Source: Toxotes chatareus
Taxonomy: Eukaryota; Chordata; Actinopteri; Toxotidae
Reading direction: 5' to 3'
NCBI GenBank assembly: GCA_016801885.1
Contig: CM028898.1
Location: 14,792,858-14,856,857, forward strand
DNA length: 64,000 nt
Under the pieces are notes generated by a model, which made no database searches, had not been told where the DNA came from, and was given only the letters and a program-made list of their open reading frames with translations. The translations under genes and the position numbers were made by a program. Below are positions 1 to 12,336 of this stretch, in pieces; position 1 is the first letter of the stretch, and every line of letters starts with the position of its first letter.

Positions 1-3000
1 TCCGGTCAAATCCAGCCCTATTCTTCAGCCAGAGCTTGAGGAGCAGCAGTGAGAGAGGTGGGAGTGCAGGTACAGCCAGGCAAGAAGAACGACTTTGGTT
101 TTTTGTTGCCTGAAGGTTCCACTCTCTCTCATCCCTCTTTTTCTTGTTTTTTAATGGGGGTTGGTGTTCCTTTCTCATTCTTTTTCTCCTTCTTCCTTGT
201 TCTCTTACTTCTACACTTGGCTTCTTTCTTTGCAACAAGCTTTGAGGGATGAGGAGGGAAAGAGGGAAGATCAAAGGAGGCCCGCACACTCTGTCCTCCA
301 ATATCATTAGGCTATCTCTGATGGCAGAATGTCTTAGAGAGTTTCTTGGAGTTTCTGCCATGCTCGAGTGTGTGATTTTGTCTGTGTGTATTTTTTTCAT
401 CCTTGTTTGAGTGATTGTGAGTCTTTTGCTTGTGTCTCTCTTATGCATCTCTGCATACATATGCATGTACATGTAACCAGTGCATGCCTTGCCTTCCTCT
501 GTCATGGGGCCCGGAGCTCCTGTTGGGCCGCCCTCCATCAGCCCTTTTGTATTGAGCAAGACGTCCAATCTCCCCTCCAGCGCGGTGCATGGGGGAGCTG
601 CCCTCTGTTTGATGTCACTTCTCTTTTGCTCTCATCTTCCTCCACCAAAGCCTCACACCAGCACGATCATACACGGTAGCTCAGATAATGGAGAAGCACT
701 ATGACGGGAAAACATCTGGAGCATGCAGGAGCAGAGGTCTCAAACCACCTGCTGAATCAAAGCTTACCTCTGCTGCTGTTTCTGCACCACGTTGAGGATA
801 AGGTTGGTGCTATTTGATCTTTCTTCCTCATTAAAGGCCTGAATTAACAGTGAATGTGCCGTAGAGCTCCACCTTCATCATGATTTATACATGACCTCAA
901 CTCATCAAACTCACAGTGATGTCTACACTGTCTGCCTGCAGCACAGTTGCTCTCCAGAGATTGAAAATACAAATACATTGCAGATAACAATAAAAACATA
1001 ATGTCACTGTTATGCTTCGACAGTGAATCAGTTCAGTTGGCCTCTACTTCACCAGAACCATCTGTTTGCATGCTTGTTTGTGTACAAGTTACTATGCATG
1101 TACATAATACATGGCCAAATCTGGCAGATGTCTTCCTGTGTGACTTAAACATATTTTATAGAATATATACACTTGATATATGTTGTAAAATTTACAATTC
1201 TGTTTCTTTGTACCTTTTGCATAATGCATTATGCCAACCCAAATGAAATATTTCACATTTTCTTAGCTGCTATAGAATCCCATTCTCCCCTCTTGATCAA
1301 ATGTATGCATTTGAAATGACTTCTGCTAGAGATGTCATTTTGATATGAGCTGCAGGTGAAACGAATGGATGAATTAAAATGAAAGACATTGTGGGCCAGA
1401 ATTTTCCATGTCCAAGTGAACATCCAACGCGATATGAGAAATATGTGACGGTAAGACTTGCAGAACTTGTCATGTCATGGGGTGCACTGATCCTGTCAGG
1501 ATAGATGAACCATCCCAGCAGCATGCTGAGTCCTCATTCCGCCCCCACACCTCAGAGTGTGTTGCTGTTGTTGTTGTGGTGGAGGAAGAGCCATATAAGG
1601 CAAACCGACTGGAGGTGTCAGTAGGGCCATTATTCCACACCTAAATGTTTGAATTGCTACTTGAGGTCCATTTTGCCGGAAACTGAAGGTCCCTGTTGTG
1701 TATTTCCTTGACTTTCAATTCTTCATACGTTGTCGGTTCTATTGTTCATTTGGAGTTGCGTGCAATTTCTCCTGTGTATGTGTGTGCACACATGTCGGCA
1801 ATGCACAGTTGCTGCAACCCTGCAAGTACCACATAACTGGACTGTGTGAGAAGGGGCGAGCAAGCATGCAAGATGGAGGGACTGAAAGATTGAGAGAGAC
1901 AGGAGGAAGAGGGAGGGGGCAGGGAGATGGAGCCTGCACAGTTACTGAATCCATAAAGGATGAAAAGGGCCTTGGCAGGAGTCTTAAGGGGCTAATAAAA
2001 TAAAGTTCTCTCAGATTAGTTAGCTAATAGAGCTGTAACATAGTGTTGCGTCTTAATGCTGAGGGGAACACAGCCTCCTGCGCGCTGACTGTGATATGGG
2101 GGGAGTGATGAGGCAGGAGAGGGCGAGTGGGCGTGGGGGGTTAGGATCTGCTAGAGCACCTGCTGTGAAGAAGCCCTCCGGGTCTGGCTACTCAGTGAGC
2201 AAGAAGACAAGGAGAGGGAGCCTACCTGGCATGAAATTACTCTCCCAGCAGCTTTAGTACTTACTGTATAAGATCAATTCACAGGCCACACATGTGTTTC
2301 TGAAAGCTGAAGGAAATCAGTGCTCCCTGTATGTTATCGGATGTCGCATTTCTGCTATTGGGACTCATATTATCTGCTGGCTGGGAGGTAAGGGAGTACA
2401 AGTAATAGTTACAAAGAATGTTATATGGTACATCAAGCACCATGTCTGCACCTGTCTGGATTTGACTGACCTTGGCTTTGTTGGTCCATTGCTGTTAATA
2501 TTGACTTGTTAGCACAAGAAAACAAGAGCTGTAAGTTCATCAGCAAGAAACCGAGGTAGCGAAGTGAACACATAAATTGACCTTAAAAGATTAAAAGCAC
2601 CTTGCACCACAAGGAGTGGTATATGTGTCAGTTTCCTTCATCTTTTTCTGTAAGAAAAACAAAACTGTAAGCAGATGTAGAACCTCTCTTATTAATGAAT
2701 CCACTATCACTCTTATGGTGTTGCGTGGTATTTCAGAAAGCTGCAGTTAATTGTTGGTGGAGAAGTGCCGTTTCTGCTGCATTGAATGAGTAACTTCTTT
2801 CCAGATGACAGGACATCCACTGCCTTTCTTTTGACATCTCCTCTGCAAGACAGGAGTGACCATGCCTCACAGTCTGTCTTCCTCTGTGTCAGTGCTTATC
2901 AGAGTGAGGTACTGTGATGAGCGTAGACCGTATACAGAATGGGAATAGGGAGAGAGCTGGAATGTTTCACATCCGCATGCAAGGCCATAAGTTAAGGTGA

Positions 3001-3560
3001 ACAGTGCATACAGTATGTAAAGGGGACTTAACACCTGTTATGTTGATAGAATTGAATTATATATAGTGTGTGAATGAAGTCCGAAGGCATAGTTGTGCTA
3101 AAGAAGACTGCAGCTCTCTGCTGATGTTGAAGAGGGCTTAGGCAGCACCTCCACACACATACACGCACAGCGACAGCCACAGTGAACAAGGATAATTGAA
3201 GATAAAGCATGACTCGAGGCTAATGGGTGTTTTTCCCGATGACTGCATAATTCCAGACAGAAGATTTGGAAGAATAAGTTCAAAATGGTTGGTTTTAAGG
3301 CTGAACTCCACAGCTATGGGAGCTATGGGTGTTCAGGGGACACCAGTAAATTTATGTGAAGGAGCTGGTATGTCAACCTTGTTTTAATATTATTATTTAT
3401 GTTTTATTTGTTTAGGATATTTTAATTGTTGCACTTCTTGCATTATTATGCTATTGTATTATCATTATATCAGTGGCATAATATGGTAAAATGACAATGA
3501 TATAGTTTATCATAAATATTTCTGGGACAATATATTGTCCACCAGTAGCAGCCATTGTGA
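1..3560. other. Unique noncoding DNA, no gene recognised
   Basis: I see no supported gene here. Open frames are short (at most about 100 codons) and resemble no family I know. Contents are a pyrimidine-rich stretch at about 119-235 (CT/TTC runs), a short GTT-rich run at about 1561-1585, a purine-rich run at about 1865-1930, and a G-rich stretch at about 2096-2146. A perfect CArG sequence lies at 1591-1600 and is listed separately. The AT-rich part at about 3390-3540 shows nothing beyond composition. Intergenic or intronic status cannot be told apart from sequence alone. Confidence 0.55.
1591..1600. promoter_or_regulatory. Perfect CArG box (candidate SRF site)
   Basis: The ten bases CCATATAAGG match the serum response factor consensus CC(A/T)6GG exactly. 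SRF binds this motif as a MADS-box dimer in muscle and immediate-early genes. Nothing nearby identifies a promoter: no coding start or CpG-rich segment follows. It may be a distal site or a chance match. Confidence 0.3.
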
Positions 3561-5899
3561 CAGGCATAGTCCTCACACACTAAGAATAACCGCAGGAGGA
3601 AAGAGAAACAGAGAGGAGTATGAAGTTTTCTCAAGCAACTGAAGTGGGCAGAAACAAAGTGCAGAGATGAGCAAAGAGAGGAACCTTGTCTCTAATAACA
3701 GAGTATGAGTGGCTTCCACAGCGCTGTCATTATCATGGGAATAGTTAATGAGAGGCCTCTCAGAGTGGAGACTGATTGGGTGCGTCATCATTTATCATTC
3801 TCTTCTCAACCCCTTCCTTACAGCTCCCTGCCCCCTTAGTCTGATTCCTCTCTTTCCTTTTTCACATCTCTCTCTCTCTCTCTATAGACCTCCACTCTGG
3901 CTTTCATTGTGAGAAACCCTCATTGCTCTGTGATGTCGTTCTAACGATTGTGTTCTTTTTTCAGTTTGTGTAAAATGGAACTAGTTATCCTCTGAAAAAA
4001 AAAGTCCATGTGTGTTCCTGTGTTTGGTAGCAGGTTTGTGCATCTAGGCAGACACCTTGTGTTTATTCATTGTCTTTCACATGTTCATGGATATAATGTT
4101 TGGACATAGAGGTGCGTACTGTAATTTTGTCCTCAAGCCCCTTAAACCCCAAATGAAAGTTGAAATTTTCAGAAATTTTCAAGAGTTTTTATTGAGGTGC
4201 TGGCTTTGATTGCAGTGTCTAAACTGGAAACCAAATTAATCGATCAAGCAGGTAATATAATTAAGTCTAGGTCTATTACAGAGGCTATAGGTCGAAGCTG
4301 AACTACTGCCAAGCCATTATTCGGACTGAAAGTATGGTTTGAAGAAGTCCAGTTTAATAAAACTTGCATTTTATTTTATTTCCAAAATTTAAAAACATGA
4401 TAACGAATGATAGAAATCAAAGCATGCAAGCCTGTATCTTCACTGCAGCTGTCACAGTACCTCAGCCTCCTAAGGAACAGGGCTATAAATGGACTGTAAA
4501 ACTGGTCCTGAGCATAATTGCCAACCCATGGTCTTGTAAGAGGGAAAGGCACCTGAGAGGCACTCAAATGATTGGGAACTCCTTGCTGAAACAGTAGCAG
4601 TTGTTTTATGTGCTGCATTAGACGGCACACACACATGCACACACACACGTGCACACACATAAAAGAGCAGAGTGGAACAGCAGCAATTTCAGCTCCACGC
4701 TCAAATCACTCTGTAATCACTCTACTCCAGGCCACTCCAGGTTTTCTATTTTCCACTTCTCAGTCGGTCTCTGTTCACAGTGAGAGGAAACCTGCTCTAG
4801 TTCACTCCATAGCAAATATGATAAATGCTGCCCTTTAGTTGAATTATACAACACAAAGCAAAATTTTGAAGCTGTGTGAAGGCATAGAAATTCAGTGGAA
4901 AGATGTGAACGGAGGTGAGCAGATGCAGATTTGCCCAAGGCATCAAAGACGCACCGGGCATGGGTTGAAAATGTTTCAACTTAAGCAAAGAAATTTGCTG
5001 TTATCGCCGCTTTCTTAATGTACAGAGACAGTTGCAAAAAGAGAGCGCCTGGAGGAAAGTATTACCACCTGTGTGTTACCAAAACCAGCTCTCTTTCACT
5101 TTATTCAAAGAACTTATGAGTAACAGACTGAGCTGGCGAAATAAACCGCAACAAAAGCCTGGAGGATAACAAAATCAGTGAGTTCTTTTAATATTAAAAT
5201 GTGCAAATATCATTTAAGAGACATATCATTAATTCTCTGAATCACTACAACAAAACATATACTATATAATGTGAAAAACAATTAAAAATAAATTATACAG
5301 TTGGATAATATCACTAAATTCATTGTTGAGCTAAAAAGAAATATCATGAGTTGCTAAAGTAATGCTTAGTATTAATTATTTCTTAAAGTGTTGGGTATTA
5401 TTATGTCTTTATTATAGACAGTAGAGAAATGGGAGAGACGAGGGAGAGTGCAGCCCATGGAATCAAATCGTAATTTCCCAGATGAGATAAATTAGGGGAT
5501 GTACAGTAGCGTCTGTATCACTGTTCACTGTGCTGTTTTACCGTATTACAGCCCACAAAATGACAAATAGAATTCCCCAAACTCCTGAAATCTGTGTCAA
5601 TGACATCTTTTCTGCATAATGAATTCAGTGAGCAACTGCATTCCCAATGTATTTTCTTTTTGTCCCCATATTTAGCTAATTCTTTATCTGAGAGAAGGAG
5701 AGTGTTAGGGTCTTACTGTAGCGGATTAGTTGATGCCTGATTTGGAACTCCTAAGCTGTTTTGTGCTTTTCAAAATGAAATTAATTGAGAGCATTTGTGT
5801 TCAGTAATAGTCGCTGTATTAGTCATGTGGTCTTAAATGACCCCTTCTGGTTTATTCTGGGGACCACTTGTTTGCACATGGTGCTTCCCTGGATTTCGA
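3561..5899. other. Unique noncoding DNA with minor simple repeats
   Basis: No gene recognised. It holds a purine-rich stretch (about 3592-3680), a 17 bp CT run (3867-3883), a ten-base A run near 3995, a tandem pair of the decamer GAAATTTTCA (4162-4181), and the interrupted CA repeat listed separately. The part from about 5180 to 5420 is AT-rich. Open frames of 60-94 codons at 4364-4988 lie partly over the CA repeat and look like chance. Confidence 0.55.
4626..4659. repeat. Interrupted (CA)n microsatellite
   Basis: About 34 bp of CA dinucleotides broken by TG steps (CATGCA, ACGTGC). The interruptions suggest an old, slowly mutating array. The minus-strand frames rich in Val/Cys over this site are artefacts of the repeat. 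Confidence 0.85.
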
Positions 5900-6480
5900 T
5901 CTTTGCCATTTCACAGCGCTGCAGCTTGACCACAAACAGAGGGAGTTAAAGTTGGGTGTCATTAATAAAGACTAAGGCCACAGGCCGGTAGGCCGGTACT
6001 GTAGCTGATGCTGTAATGATTAATGAGGACCGGGCTTTAGCCTCAGTGGTGGTATCTCTGTTGAATTAGGCTCTGATTACGCCTGGCTGGGTCATACATG
6101 ACTAATGGCTCCTGGGCCTAATTCATCCTTCTTTGAGCCGGGCCGTGTGGAATAACTACTGAGTGTAACTATCTGTGTTTGATCTGACGTCTATTATAAG
6201 AGCTGGCATAGATTTTGTACTTACGTATGCATATTTACATGAATTTCCACAACAAATACCCCCCACCCCTCCCTGTAATTTTATTGCCCTGATGATGGCT
6301 CCTTTGCCCCACGGGGGAGCCCTATTTCTCCATAATTAAGATTTCACCATTAAAATGTGGGATTACTGTGGCGCCTACTTAACTACAATTTATTTCCCCT
6401 TCCCCAAGGGCTGTTTTTTCCATTAGGACTTCATGAAATGGATTTTTGTTTACTCATTTTTATTTGCTTTTCATAGCTGG
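5900..6480. promoter_or_regulatory. Candidate conserved noncoding element
   Basis: This block differs from its surroundings: no simple repeats, evenly mixed base content, and several homeodomain-type TAAT/ATTA cores (around 5960, 6013-6024, 6331-6340 CATAATTAAG, 6350). They sit among GC-rich words such as GGGCCTAATTCATCC and a C-rich run near 6260. Vertebrate developmental enhancers often look like this. No frame is open across it. A tandem octamer GGCCGGTA occurs near 5982-5997. Conservation cannot be shown without alignment, so this is inference from composition only. Confidence 0.35.
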
Positions 6481-9400
6481 ATTGTAATTTGTTAGCTTGA
6501 GTAGGAGGAAAGAGGCAGGAGCTGCTGGAATGACACTATGTAGGAGAATATTGTCATGGCCTCTGCCCTCATAGACAGGCTCAGGAAGTTGATTTATGAA
6601 GGGAAATATAATGCACATGACGGTAAATCTGCAGTGGCTTTAGCTTCTTCTCTACCCAAGGAGTGATAATGGGACTTTTACTGGCAGATTTATTCACTGG
6701 GCTGACTGATTATCTGATGCTCTGCCTTCTGTTAGACTGGCAAACTAACTGTCTGAATACCTGAGTGTGGACCAGTGGAGTGCAGGTTTCCAACCCTATC
6801 ACCAGACAAGAATTGATACGGGGTATTGTTGACATTGGACTCTTTCTTTCTACAATTTCTGTGCATAGCAACTACAACTATATGGTTATGGTTAGGAAAA
6901 ACTGTGGTTTTGGCATGTAAACTATTAATATAAACTATAAACTATTAATAGTTAGTACAAAGGTAAAATGCAAATGTTAGTTACAGGTCTTTAACTGGAC
7001 CCAGACTTTGGTTTCCTACATGAAAATCAGACATGCTACACACCCATCCACCACCTCATCTTTCACAGCCTCCAGCGTGCTACATAAAGGGCACACTACC
7101 CCACTGACAATGAACGTTGGCATTAGATGCAGATTGTGATGTATGGAATCTATTGCTGTAGATGTAATTCCTAGGATACTGGGCTGGGGTTGCAGCCTTG
7201 TTAAGGTAAAGCCAGTATAAAATGACTGATGACCCCTGATTGTGTACTTGTTAGGAGTGGGCAGTATTTCACCTTTGTGGGCTTTCATTGGAATTGCATT
7301 GTGACAATATCAGATCTTGTTCTAATTTTACTAAATTTAATGACTCAAATTGAGCTTCATCATCATCAACATCAGTTTTTGTTTTATGTGCACAAAAGAG
7401 TTTTATCACATGTAATCCATTACTAGTGAAACAAATAACAGACATTAGTGTCAGAAAAAATCTTATTTTTCTCATTAATTTATTTTATTTCGTTTTTTTT
7501 AAACCACAGTGTTAATGTATGTCACTGTCCTGAGGAGATGTTGGTAACTGGGTCATATAGTTGTGCATAATCCTTCACAAGCCTGGCTTTGTGACTTTAT
7601 GACCCTGCTGACCTTTTTATCGATGAGCAGATTATGGAGAAGGCCACTGCTGGGCCATTTAGACTTTATATTGAAACCTTTTTATTGAAAAGATTTTCTT
7701 CTTTGTGGTAAATCAGAGCCACCACAACAAATTTTTCTTTAAAACATCACTGATTTAAGTGATATGCTGAAACTATGTCTGTTGGGTTATAGCATGTTAA
7801 ACTACAGTTCCTGCTTCCTGCTTAACTTCCAAACAGACAGAAAATATTACTGTTTCATTACCCAGTGATCGCCCACTCTCAGGCCTGTTGCCTTGTCATT
7901 TTGGCTTCGCTAGTCACCATTCTGCTCCATTTCCTTAGCTGCAATCACACTGTCAGTATCTGAGATGGTGTTAAGCTGCGGCTCATTGCACCATGGCTGT
8001 GCTTGCTGGGCACGAGCCATGTGGAAGCAGCGGGCATGCTTCTCAGGCCAGAGGGAGGCAGGAGCGGGGTGGAAGGAGGCCGTTTGGAGAGCGGTGGCAG
8101 TGAAGGGATCCTTTGCAGCTACTAACCCTGTATTTTTCCACTCAGGCGGGCTCCTTGTTTACTGCTCAGCAGTGGCAGCATGGTTCTCTACTGGGCTAAT
8201 TTGTCACCCCATAAAAACAGGACAGCGCTGGTACACACAGAGTGGGAGTCGGTGAGCTTGTTATGTTCTCGTAAGGATGGGGAAAGATAAGAGGAAAGAG
8301 AAAGATAGGCAGATATGGAGAAAGAGGAAGCGCTTGTGAATAACAGGTTTGTGCAACAAAAGAAAGAAAAGAGAAGAAGATGTAGGCTAGATGCAGAATA
8401 GGAGAAAAAGGAAGAAGTAGAAAAAGTTGGGAAAAAATGTGAATGGATGCCAGCTTACCAGGCTGGGAGGATGTAAAGGCAGGGAACATTTATATTTTCG
8501 TGTGCATGCGTGTGTATTTGGATGAAGGGGTGGCCCTTCTTTCATCTTTTTCTCCGTTGTAGTATTTGAGAGTAAGCTTGTTTGCTATTCTGAGGGTCTG
8601 CTGCTCATTAGGAACCCTGCAGACTCCTCTAACAGGGCGTGCTCAGCTGACCCGGGGTCCGCCTGTGTGACAGTACACTCGAAAATATGCTGCTGTCACG
8701 CTGTGATGAAATCGGCGTAACGATGATATGCTTCCGGATAAACATACCAAAATCCAAAATATTTTCTCTTTATCTGTTATCCTCCTCCCATTTTTTCCTC
8801 TTTGGGCTGCAGTATGTTTTCAACTTTTATTTCCCCCATCTCCTTCTCGCTGTGTTCTTCGGTCAGTAATGAGCTGGTTCGGTTTCTTTTTCCTGCCACG
8901 GGCATATTTTTCTTCCCATCTCCATCATCCTCCTATACCCCTCTCCCCTATCTACTATCTTGTTTTCTTCTCTCTATGCCTCTTCTTCCCCATGGACTCT
9001 CCAGGTTGCTCTTTCTGTGTTTTTCTCTCATCTCCTACGTTCATATTCATTTAAAGAACTTTAATTATATTCAGATAGAGAATCCAACACACTGCAGTAC
9101 CGTGGGTTGTCTACAGAAGCTGCTCATGTTTGGTCCATGTGGTCCTTGTCTGTCTTACAGGTGTGAAAAATGTATGAGCACTTGTATCAATGCCCTCAGG
9201 CTAGACATAGAAGGCATCACCCACGGCTCTGCGGCAGAATGTTTAAATGAGAGGCATTCCCCCACAGTTGCTGTGTAACAAGGGAGCAGGCATGTATGTA
9301 TACATATGCTGTGGTATGCAAAGTTTTCACATCTCCTATGTGGTTGGTGAGTTTTACAGTTTAGCTTATCTTGCATAGTTGGGCATAACATAAAAACAGC

Positions 9401-9640
9401 AAAACCTCTTGTCCTTAGAGGAAAGGGAGGAGTGTGTACAGTGGAGTATATCCGGAGCACAGCCCTTACTGTTGTCCCTAAGACGACGTATTTTATTGTA
9501 GCCTTGAACAGGCCGTCTCTTCACAGCTAATGGAAAAATGACAGCCTTAAAAGAAATAGAACCCCTAGATGGATTACACGCAGGGAAAACCAAGAGCAAG
9601 TGACATAAGGGAGATAAAGTTGGAGAATTGAAGCAAGAAT
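6481..9640. other. Unique noncoding DNA with a purine-rich tract
   Basis: No gene recognised. A short tandem duplication of period 20 lies at 6918-6957 (TAAACTATTAATA twice). About 7500-7660 is repeat-free and evenly composed, and could be a weaker conserved block. About 8270-8440 is strongly purine-rich on the plus strand (GGAAAGA/GAAGAAG words), and about 8760-9050 is pyrimidine-rich. The 158-codon frame at 8802-9278 runs through that pyrimidine stretch and is Ser/Phe/Leu/Pro-rich, as expected of a composition artefact. Confidence 0.5.
8270..8440. repeat. Purine-rich low-complexity tract
   Basis: Roughly 170 bp dominated by G and A on the plus strand with no fixed period (words such as GAGGAAAGAG and AAAGAAAGAAAAG). 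The complementary strand gives a 97-codon frame of Phe/Leu/Ser/Pro that is not a credible protein. Confidence 0.6.
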
Positions 9641-9839
9641 GGAGAATTCCCATTAATCAATTCTTGCTCTTTTAACAGCTGGGGTGAAATGGTGAGCAGT
9701 TGCGGATTTACAGAGATATTGTCGGTTAGACCCCCTTCTGCTAATTGAAACTAGAGATGGGTAAAAACTGCACGAGGGATAAGAAGCTGCTGTTATAATT
9801 CACGCCTCTTCACCCCAATCAAACTTAAGCTCTTGTCTC

Positions 9840-10240
9840 GCTGTCACGCCCCAAAGAAGATTCTCTCAAATCCTTTTTGTTTCCCAGCCCGATTCTAACA
9901 ATGGTGGTTTGAAGTGACCCTGAGAAGAGCTTGCTTGAAAGAGGACTTTGTAGAATCCCTGCACTGTGTGATTACACCCTGGTTCATTGGTATTTTGGAG
10001 TCAGGTAAATTCATTTGCAATGGAGGAAGTGCCTTCAGTCCAAGAATTAAGGATGGTATTGTGTCGAATTGATAGAGGGGTCAGGTGAGCTAACTCCACT
10101 TGTTCAGCATGCAGTACAGAAGAACAAAGCCGTTACTGATTAACATTGTTATTCATTCATGAGAAGGAGCCCAGCGAAGCAGAGCCATTTGTCTTAGATA
10201 CATTTAACAAATGCAAAACCAGTAGGGGAAAAAAAAAGGA
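9840..10240. promoter_or_regulatory. Candidate conserved noncoding element
   Basis: Repeat-free, evenly composed sequence with transcription-factor-like words: AACAATGG near 9898, CATTTGCAATGG near 10013, CAATTGA-type cores, GATTAACATTGTTATTCATTCATGAG around 10137 (split here across several possible SOX and homeodomain sites), and ACAAATGC near 10208. No long open frame crosses it. It reads like a vertebrate enhancer, but this is a compositional impression and conservation is untested. Confidence 0.28.
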
Positions 10241-10459
10241 ACACAAATCTCCTTACGCGAAACAATTGAATAATTATGCCCCCTCAGCTCAAACCAAACT
10301 GATGGAGTTCTAAAGTTGTCAGCACCTTTTGTTTAAGTATAGGGCTTCATTGTGGAGGCATCAAGTTTTAGGGATTTTAATTAGTCGAGATACTGTCTAC
10401 CTGCCAGCCATTCTACAGGTCTAAAGACATTTGTCAGTACATTCACAAGTAACAGAAAG

Positions 10460-10473
10460 AAAAAAAAAAAAAA
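10460..10473. repeat. Poly(A) tract, 14 bases
   Basis: An uninterrupted A run of 14 bases. No retroposed body is visible 5' of it and no flanking target duplication is apparent, so a simple homopolymer is the best reading. Confidence 0.8.
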
Positions 10474-11247
10474 CCATCAGTACTTTGTTGCCAGCCAGCA
10501 CTGCCAAAAGTTTGGCATGGAGGAAAATGAGTCAAGACAGAAGAAAAAGACAAGAGAAGACATCAGTGAAGTAAATGAAACAGGTTCAATGTAAGCAGCG
10601 GTCGATAAGACCTCGCAGGCCTTTCTTAAGGGGACACACGGGTATGGATTTATTATGGGCTGTAATTATCATAGTATTGGTATGTTACAGTTTTCACTAA
10701 CATATTCAGTATTGCATGGTTTAAAAAGAAAATTGATCCCATTAAGTTTAACTTAATAATTTAAATTGATTATCTTGATTATTTACATATCTACACTAAA
10801 AAATTGTTCCCAGTCTGAAACTGTGATATGACGTCTGCCTCTCGTGTGGCAGTTGTTAAATAAATCATATGCAGATCAGCAAACACCTGTCTCGAGCTCC
10901 TAAGATTAATATGCATGTTTTCACCTTGGCTATGGTTTAAGCAGCCAAACTGTGGTTAAGAAAATGTCATTGGGATTTTAGTCATTGTTAATGTCACGTC
11001 TCCTCAGTGTTTCAAATCCAAATAGACTATTCTAAACAACTCTGTAGACGTCCTGTTTTGTCTGCTTCCCTGGAGTTAAATAAACAGTTGATAATAGATG
11101 GTCACCAAGACCTAGACCAGAGAGTTGCGTTTGTGGCTGGGGAATGTACACATAAACTCCTCAGGATGAGGAGGGAAGTGGGGAAGTTACACCAGCGGTT
11201 TTTTGTTCTGCTTTGTTTGGATGATTCCAGTAATGTCCATTCCAGTC

Positions 11248-11276
11248 GATTTAACTGCCTTTAAGGCAGTTAAATC
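11248..11276. repeat. 29 bp perfect palindrome
   Basis: Arms GATTTAACTGCCTT and AAGGCAGTTAAATC (14 bp each) are exact reverse complements around one central T at 11262. Pairing stops at once outside (C at 11247, T at 11277). It is too compact to be a microRNA precursor. It could bind a symmetric protein dimer or form a cruciform. Confidence 0.8.
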
Positions 11277-12323
11277 TTTGTCTAAAGCCTTCAAAACTTT
11301 ACCGCACTGTTTCAATGTAGCACAATGAAATCCATATTGTTTTACTAAATAAGGATGAAAACTACTTCATCTTTTATGTCATACTGTTTTTCACATTTTC
11401 TGTACCTGTCATGTCAAGTTTGTGTCATTTTAAAAGTTTTAGTGTGATAAATTAATACGTCATGCCCTTTTATAATTTGAATGAGTAGCAATTCTGAACC
11501 TATCTAGCCCATAATGATAGCTACTGTAACCTGAGGCTTATTTGGAGTTGGACATTACCCTACTGGGTCAATGAGATGCATTTCCATGTATAGCATATTT
11601 GCAGGGCTTGGCACCTGTCCTGTCTGGGTGTGTTTTGTGGCGCTGCTGCCCCAGCCAGCCCTCCTTAATGAGAGCAGAGGAACAACAGAAGCAGATGGAA
11701 TTGCCTGTGGGATTGTGGGAAGACTCAGGAAGGGCTAGGATGATGGTTGTGGGAGGAAACTAGTGCCATGTGGTGGCATGCCCACTCTGCCCTCTGGTCA
11801 TCTCTGCTAGTCCTGCTTGGTGGTCATCCAGGCGCGCACTGGCCTGCCAATTAAAGATGGGCCCACAGTCAACCCTGAAGGTTCCTTCAATCCCACAGGC
11901 CTCTCTCCTCCTTCCTTCATCTTTTTTCTCTCCTCTTTCTTTATATCACTCTCCAGCCAACACCCTGCTGCACATGCTGCTCTGTTCTTGCTTTCTAACT
12001 CAAGGGGACTCACTGCACCGAATTCATTAGGCTGTTTTCCCGCCTTCCCTCCTCAGCCAGATAACACACCTCCAGTGGGGTGGCAGGTGCCAGTGCTATG
12101 ATCTGTTCAACCATGTGATATGACAATGAAGAAATCCTCTTTGGCTCTGACACGGTTGCAGTACTGCATTAAGAGTGGAATTAAGATGCAGATGAGGATG
12201 AACTGAAGATGTGCTCATTTGCTCTTCAGCAGTATGACCCTGCATGTGAGACCTGTCCTTTCAAGTGTTTATCCAGAGAGGGCTCAGGATTCTTCCCTCT
12301 TGGGTTTAAGCAGTCAATGCCAG

Positions 12324-12336
12324 TGGTCAGAGGTCA
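12324..12336 (+). promoter_or_regulatory. DR1-type nuclear-receptor site
   Basis: TGGTCA-G-AGGTCA is a direct repeat of nuclear-receptor half sites with one-base spacing and one difference from AGGTCANAGGTCA. HNF4, COUP-TF (NR2F) and RXR heterodimers bind this class. CCAGTG and CACTGG flank it as an imperfect palindrome. A 13-base match can be chance in 64 kb. Confidence 0.3.

Noticed and set aside
8802..9278. Plus-strand 158-codon frame
   Set aside because: It runs through a pyrimidine-rich stretch, its product is Ser/Phe/Leu/Pro-rich, and no family is recognised.
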